64,000 bases of DNA, from positions 62,001 to 126,000 of the forward strand of contig NZ_JASAUZ010000012.1 in the NCBI RefSeq assembly GCF_030162935.1. Reading direction: 5' to 3'. The first letter of the stretch is position 1, and every line of letters starts with the position of its first letter. The DNA comes from Comamonas halotolerans (lineage in GTDB: Bacteria; Pseudomonadota; Gammaproteobacteria; Burkholderiales; Burkholderiaceae_C). Below are positions 59,743 through 64,000 of this stretch, piece after piece. The notes under the pieces are model-generated. The model was not told where the DNA came from. It searched no databases and worked only from the letters and a program-made list of their open reading frames with translations. Made by a program: the position numbers and the translations under genes.

Positions 59743-61737
59743 TTATTTTCGCAGTACGCGACGGTAGAAGAATGCAAACAGGGCTGCAAAGCACACCAGC
59801 CCCAGCCACATGGCAGGAGCAAAACCACTTCCAACCAGAGCCAGCGGCGCATCGCTGCCACTGAAACCAATGACGGCGGCAATCAGCAAGCCCATCAGGC
59901 TTTCGCCAACGATGAGCCCGGAGGCCAGCAGCAAACCACGCTCTTCTGCAGCAACTACCCAGTCTTTGCCATTACGTTCACCATAGCTGCGGATGGCGCG
60001 CTGGATCAGCCAGCCCAGTACCGCCCCCAAAGTGAGCGTCATGCCAATCGTGGGAGGCAAGTAAATGCCCAAACCTACAGCCAGAGGCGGCAAAGCACCT
60101 TTCCCGAATTTGCGCAGAAACACATCTGCAATGATCGCCACCACACCCAACGCCACACCCAGGCCCAGCATGGTCCAGTCAAGATTGCCGGTAAAGATGC
60201 CGTTGGCGATCTGGGTCATCAAGGTGGCCTGAGGGGCAGCCAGAGCCTGTGCAGGGTCCATGCCTTCACGCGGCAGAGCACCTGCAAAGCCATAAGCGTT
60301 GTAGAGCAGCTCCAGCACAGGAGGAATGACGGCTGCCCCCACCAGGCAACCAATGATCAGCACCAACTGCTGGCGCCACGGTGTGGCCCCCACAAGGTAG
60401 CCGGTTTTCAGGTCTTGCAGGTTGTCATTCGAGATCGCCGCCATGGCCAGCACGGCAGAAACCATGAACAACACCAGCGCAACACCAAGCTGGCCGGAAA
60501 CGCTATCCGCAAATGAAGGCACCATCGCATGCAATGCCAGCAATGACAGGCCCATCAAAATCGTGGCAATGATGCCGATGCCCGAAATGGGGCTGGCCGA
60601 TGACCCCACCAATCCAGCCATATAACCGCAAGCCGCTGCTACCAGAAAGCCGAACACGGCAGCAAACAGCACACACAACGCACTCAACCCATAACGCGCA
60701 GCCGCTGACAACTCTGGCATGTGCTGACCGATGAAGTAGTCGACCACGCCAAACAGCACGGCCAGCGCCGCCGCGCCGATCAGCAGCATCCAGCTGCGTG
60801 GCATATCACGATCGGTTTCGTCAACCTCGGCAGAGATGGTCGAGGCATGAGCTGGCTGCTTGCGGATGGCTTGAATAATCGGCTTGAGCAAGGTGCACAC
60901 CGTCCACAGCGCCGAAATACCAATCACACCAGCCCCCAGAAAGCGAGCCTTGCTGGCCCACAGCTGGTTAGCCATATCTGTGAGCGCCATGCCATCCGCG
61001 GGTGTGGAGACGGCCATCAACCATGGCACTGCAATCACCCAGCACAGCACCAGCCCCAACAACACGGCGGCCCCAGCGGCAGCGCCCATCAGATAGCCCG
61101 CTGCAAGCAAAGCGGGCGAAAAACCTGCCGCAAAGCGAAACACCACTGATCCCGCAGGCACCCAGACATTGACTGCATCACCCAGCACGCGGAATCCACT
61201 GCTGAACAGACCAAACAATGCAGCCAATCCTGCGCCCCAACCCAACTCGCGCAAACCATTGCTTGGAGCAGCCCCTTCAACACGATGGCGCTGCGCCTCA
61301 CCGACACGCAACACCTCCGCCGCGGCCACACCTTCGGGGTAAGGTAGATGGGGCGACTGCACAACCATCACACGACGCAATGGCACGGTGTAGAGCACAC
61401 CGAGCGTTCCACCTGCAGCACAGATCAGTGCGGTCTGCCAGAAAGGAAACCCCGTCCACAGGCCCAACATGAGCAGTCCGGGCAGCACAAAGATCACGGA
61501 TGACAGCGTGCCCGCTGCCGAAGCTTGTGTCTGCACCAAGTTGTTTTCCAGGATGTTGGAGTCTTTGAAACGATACAGCAGCGCCATGGAAATGACGGCA
61601 GCAGGGATGGCTGAAGCAAAGGTCAGGCCGACTTTCAGCCCCAAATAGACGTTAGCTGCCGTGAACGCCAAGGTGATCAATGCACCCAGCAATACCCCGC
61701 GCAGCGTGAACTCTCTCACTGGTTTTATGGTTTTCAT
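59743..61737 (-). CDS. OPT family oligopeptide/metal-chelate transporter
   Basis: A 664-residue inner-membrane transporter with about 15 helices. The family start FTLRGVLLGALITLAFTAANVYLGLKVGLTFASAIPAAVI and the later YPEGVAAAEVLRVG and NLQDLKTGYLVGATPWRQQ are diagnostic. OPT proteins take up small peptides or metal-peptide complexes; the substrate is not known here. The start is uncertain: ATG codons at 61737, 61764 and 61773 are all in frame and none has a good ribosome site; 61737 is closest to the family start. Confidence 0.93.
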   Translation of the reverse strand: MKTIKPVREFTLRGVLLGALITLAFTAANVYLGLKVGLTFASAIPAAVISMALLYRFKDSNILENNLVQTQASAAGTLSSVIFVLPGLLMLGLWTGFPFWQTALICAAGGTLGVLYTVPLRRVMVVQSPHLPYPEGVAAAEVLRVGEAQRHRVEGAAPSNGLRELGWGAGLAALFGLFSSGFRVLGDAVNVWVPAGSVVFRFAAGFSPALLAAGYLMGAAAGAAVLLGLVLCWVIAVPWLMAVSTPADGMALTDMANQLWASKARFLGAGVIGISALWTVCTLLKPIIQAIRKQPAHASTISAEVDETDRDMPRSWMLLIGAAALAVLFGVVDYFIGQHMPELSAAARYGLSALCVLFAAVFGFLVAAACGYMAGLVGSSASPISGIGIIATILMGLSLLALHAMVPSFADSVSGQLGVALVLFMVSAVLAMAAISNDNLQDLKTGYLVGATPWRQQLVLIIGCLVGAAVIPPVLELLYNAYGFAGALPREGMDPAQALAAPQATLMTQIANGIFTGNLDWTMLGLGVALGVVAIIADVFLRKFGKGALPPLAVGLGIYLPPTIGMTLTLGAVLGWLIQRAIRSYGERNGKDWVVAAEERGLLLASGLIVGESLMGLLIAAVIGFSGSDAPLALVGSGFAPAMWLGLVCFAALFAFFYRRVLRK

Positions 61738-62014
61738 GGCTGGCAATAGTAGGTGCTTACGCATATGCAGCATGCGTGTGTACCAAGAATCCCAGATGCT
61801 TGTCAGTACAACTGAATAATTTTCTTGTTTTATTGCTCAAAAAATGAGAAAGCCAGCCCAGTGCGCTTGGATGCCACCACAAGGTGGTACTCAGCAATGG
61901 CCGCCAGATACAAACAACATACAAGCTAGCCTCACCGCACTGTGCTTGTGCCTGCATTTTTTGGCTTTAGATCTGCAGTTTGCGCATCACAGAACAACGT
62001 CTGTGCCCTTCATA

Positions 62015-62050
62015 CAGAAAAAAGCCCTCTGTCTGTTACCAGACAGAGGG
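62015..62050 (-). terminator. Terminator after the His-rich lipoprotein gene
   Basis: An 11-bp perfect stem CCCTCTGTCTG (62025-62035) pairs with 62040-62050 around TTAC. On the minus strand it is followed by a G, a C and six T. It lies 20 bases past the stop of the small gene at 62070. Confidence 0.85.
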
Positions 62051-62069
62051 TGGCAGGCGCAGCATGCAT

Positions 62070-62267
62070 TCAGCGGCGATGTCCTTGGCGACCTGGACCA
62101 CCATGGCGGCCGTGATGTCCCTTGTGTCCATGACCACTGGCCCCCGGCCCCTTGTGTCCATAGGCACTATGTCCGCGATCACCATGATGGTGGCCATGCC
62201 CATGAGGCGGCAGCACACAAGCTGTCAGCAAAGTCGTCGCCGCAATCAACGCCAATATATTTTTCAT
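62070..62267 (-). CDS. Small histidine- and glycine-rich lipoprotein
   Basis: A 65-residue precursor with a signal peptide ending in the lipobox LLTAC. After lipidation the mature chain of about 48 residues starts CVLPPHGHGHHHGDRGH and is made largely of His, Gly, Lys and Arg (GHKGPG, HGHKGHHGRHGG). It would be a tiny envelope lipoprotein likely to bind Ni2+, Zn2+ or Cu2+ (inference). The ATG at 62265-62267 is preceded by AAGGAAC, and a strong terminator follows, both of which support a real gene. Confidence 0.8.
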   Translation of the reverse strand: MKNILALIAATTLLTACVLPPHGHGHHHGDRGHSAYGHKGPGASGHGHKGHHGRHGGPGRQGHRR

Positions 62268-62518
62268 CGTTGTTCCTTTCACATACAGCGAAAGTTTAGA
62301 GGCAGCTCAAGCTGTGCATTGTGAGCGGCGGTAAGCAATGTGAAGACGCTTGCTGCAAGCACTGCCGACTATGCGCGAGGCCATATGCGCCATTTAGAGT
62401 CGCTGACATAACCCAGCAAAGCGAAGATTTCCGATTTGAGACGGGGCGAGAAACTGCAGGCTGTACGAGCGTTCGACAAGGCGAAGCAAGGACGTATCAA
62501 GCGTTGTGTTAGCGAGTC
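62268..62518. other. Intergenic region upstream of the small lipoprotein
   Basis: About 250 bases between the His-rich lipoprotein gene and the GGDEF gene (both minus). A 63-codon plus-strand frame shows no family features. The promoter of the small lipoprotein must lie here, but no strong hexamers stood out. Confidence 0.4.
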
Positions 62519-63595
62519 TTAGCACGCTCCTGACAGCTCTCCAATGTGTGTGCTTTCTTCTTTTGTCTGATACAGGGCCACATCTGCACGGTGCAGCACC
62601 ATATCCAGCGTGTCTGTTTCATACACCTGAGCCACACCAAAGCTTGCACTGCAAGAGGCCAACGCAGAGGACCCCAGCAAGGCTGCTTGAATACGCACCA
62701 GCAAGGCTTGCGCTTGCGCTATATCCATTCCCCGTAAAACCATCACAAATTCTTCAGCAGCAACACGTGCTACAAGATCACCGTCACGCACCGAACCTTT
62801 CAGCACCATCGCAAATTCCTGGGCTACAGACTTGTGCGTGCCATTAATACTTCTTTGCAGCCGCGCAATGTGCTTGAGTTCACACAAGATGAAAACCGTG
62901 GACTCTCGCTTTTCCTGCACACTGGAAAAAGCAGCATCCAGGCCCGCACGGTTGAGCAGCAAAGTAGATGCATCTCGGTATTGCGCGGTGCGAGGTTTGG
63001 AAGCTCCATCACGCAATACGCATATCATCATCATGCAGCTGACCAGCACACCCATCAACTGCATGCTCAGCACCAGCATGGATTGCGTCAAAACCCATGG
63101 CATGAGCAAAACAAAAGCGGCAGAAAAACTATAAACACCGCGTAACAGCTGGTCTGCACGGTGTCGACCTGCAGCGCGCCACACCTCGGGCAGCACGTAA
63201 GTCAGCACAAAACCAATGGCCAATGCACCAAGAACGAAACGTGTTTGCGCACTCCAATGAGCCTCTGCGCTAAGCCAAGATGCGAGCAACATGAGCACGG
63301 AGAGCAGTATCGCCACATGGGCTTTCGCGGATTGACCAAAGCGCATGGACATAGCCTGTGCCACAGCCCAGGCAGAGCACCAGAACGCCCAAACGCCCAC
63401 CGCACCTGGCCCCCATGGCAACCCGGGCATTGCGTCCATGGAGCCGCCCCAGCCAAGCAACCCCATTGCCGCAGCCTGCCACAGCAGGTACAGGTGTCCC
63501 CGCCGCTGGCTCCACAGCAGCGTCAAACTCACTGCGGCAAGCGCAATGAACAAAGGAATTCCAACTAGGAGGTGCGTGATTTCGAGCGAACCCAT
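62519..63595 (-). CDS. Membrane GGDEF-domain protein with degenerate active site
   Basis: A 358-residue protein. The first 190 or so residues form about six to seven transmembrane helices. The C-terminal 165 residues are a GGDEF domain, with DASTLLLNRAGLDAAF at its start and SFGVAQV and ADVALYQTKEE at its end. The catalytic motif reads AAEEF (residues 279-283) in place of GG[D/E]EF. The glycines needed for GTP binding are missing, so it probably does not make cyclic di-GMP and may act as a receptor or be inactive (inference). The ATG at 63595 is preferred to one 15 codons upstream. Confidence 0.85.
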   Translation of the reverse strand: MGSLEITHLLVGIPLFIALAAVSLTLLWSQRRGHLYLLWQAAAMGLLGWGGSMDAMPGLPWGPGAVGVWAFWCSAWAVAQAMSMRFGQSAKAHVAILLSVLMLLASWLSAEAHWSAQTRFVLGALAIGFVLTYVLPEVWRAAGRHRADQLLRGVYSFSAAFVLLMPWVLTQSMLVLSMQLMGVLVSCMMMICVLRDGASKPRTAQYRDASTLLLNRAGLDAAFSSVQEKRESTVFILCELKHIARLQRSINGTHKSVAQEFAMVLKGSVRDGDLVARVAAEEFVMVLRGMDIAQAQALLVRIQAALLGSSALASCSASFGVAQVYETDTLDMVLHRADVALYQTKEESTHIGELSGAC

Positions 63596-63880
63596 GTAGC
63601 TAACCGGACGAATCCAAACATACAAGAACTTGTATTTCAAATCTTTAGTTACAAGAAGGTAGCGCCAAGATGCAAAAAAAAATGCAAGACAAATACCTCA
63701 ACTGCTCAAAACGTACAAATCTTGACAATCAAACCCCGCTTTCCTACACAAAACATACGAAGCCACACACATAAATCGCAATAAATCAAGCAACAGGCTT
63801 TGGCAAAACGAAAGAAACTGCGACAGTCCTCAATGGCGCTTTTACATAAAGCCGTCCCAGACTCTTCAGCTTGAGGCACG
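63596..63880. other. AT-rich intergenic region
   Basis: About 285 bases upstream of the GGDEF gene. It is AT-rich with no supported gene; frames of 70-90 codons on either strand lack family features. It probably holds divergent promoters. Confidence 0.4.
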
Positions 63881-64000
63881 ATGCAACATGCCGTATCAAC
63901 GGTCTTCACCCGCAAGTTCGCACTTGCGCTGCTTTCTGTTTTGCCAAGGATGTGCCTTATGACCACTATCTGTGCCACTTATTCGCAACTCAATCGGCTG
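63881..64000 (+). CDS. Possible start of a gene cut by the right edge
   Basis: A frame opens at the ATG 63881 (MQHAVSTVFTRKFALALL) and stays open to the window end (40 codons). A second in-frame ATG at 63959 (MTTICATYSQLNRL) has AAGGA at a suitable distance and may be the true start. Too little is visible to name a family. Confidence 0.3.
   Translation, partial: MQHAVSTVFTRKFALALLSVLPRMCLMTTICATYSQLNRL

Overview
The window looks like a contiguous chromosomal segment of a betaproteobacterium, most likely family Comamonadaceae (order Burkholderiales). This is an inference from gene content and order and from protein character: a str/S10 ribosomal cluster that stops at rpsQ instead of running on into the spc genes, an STAS-fused MlaE-type permease, hemB next to hemJ, the EIIA/HPr/EI trio, and moderately high GC. 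Genus is not resolved. No tRNA, rRNA, insertion sequence, prophage or CRISPR array was seen.

Layout. 1-3559 (minus): 5' part of the F1Fo ATP synthase operon, atpI-atpB-atpE-atpF-atpH-atpA, with atpA cut by the left edge. 3840-5841 (plus): ybeD-lipB-lipA, lipoate attachment and synthesis. 6191-8736 (minus): a three-gene regulatory-type PTS (EIIA, HPr, EI), with a lipoprotein gene upstream. 9535-12576: a TlpA-like thioredoxin, cytochrome c' divergent from cytochrome b561, a GNAT protein and a Prx5-like peroxiredoxin, separated by clear terminators. 12709-22743 (minus): rpsL-rpsG-fusA-tuf-rpsJ, then about 200 bases holding two hairpins, then rplC-D-W-B-rpsS-rplV-rpsC-rplP-rpmC-rpsQ and a terminator.

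22901-31340: a DD-carboxypeptidase, an alpha/beta hydrolase, a 2Fe-2S ferredoxin-like protein, a VanZ-family protein, hemJ divergent from hemB, a CorA-like channel, a dienelactone-hydrolase-like protein, a MarC-family protein and a bacteriohemerythrin. 31532-36174 (minus): a periplasmic Cys-repeat protein, a CsbD-like protein, and a four-gene MCE-type lipid transport operon (STAS-MlaE permease, ATPase, MCE protein, lipoprotein). 36398-42927 (plus): a GMC oxidoreductase, a TSUP permease, a three-gene polar amino acid ABC importer whose binding-protein gene has a highly structured leader, and an EamA transporter. 42944-47770 (minus): mreB-mreC-mreD-mrdA, rod-shape control. 48004-51373 (plus): gatCAB.

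51374-59663 is the most accessory-like stretch: an AT-rich gene-poor gap, a DoxX-like membrane protein, a DUF457-type membrane protein, a DUF817 gene broken by a frameshift, a membrane-anchored protein resembling the putative abortive infection family putAbiC, pdxY, a two-transmembrane protein with an in-frame 21-bp tandem repeat, and a GNAT gene. 59743-63595 (minus): an OPT-family transporter, a tiny His-rich lipoprotein and a membrane GGDEF protein with a degenerate active site. The right edge may hold the start of another gene.

Most of the window is core metabolism and translation. The points most worth following are the putAbiC-like gene and its neighbourhood, the hairpin pair between rpsJ and rplC, an orphan Fur-like promoter between lipA and ptsI, the terminator-like hairpin just upstream of hemJ, and the palindromic leader of the amino acid ABC operon.
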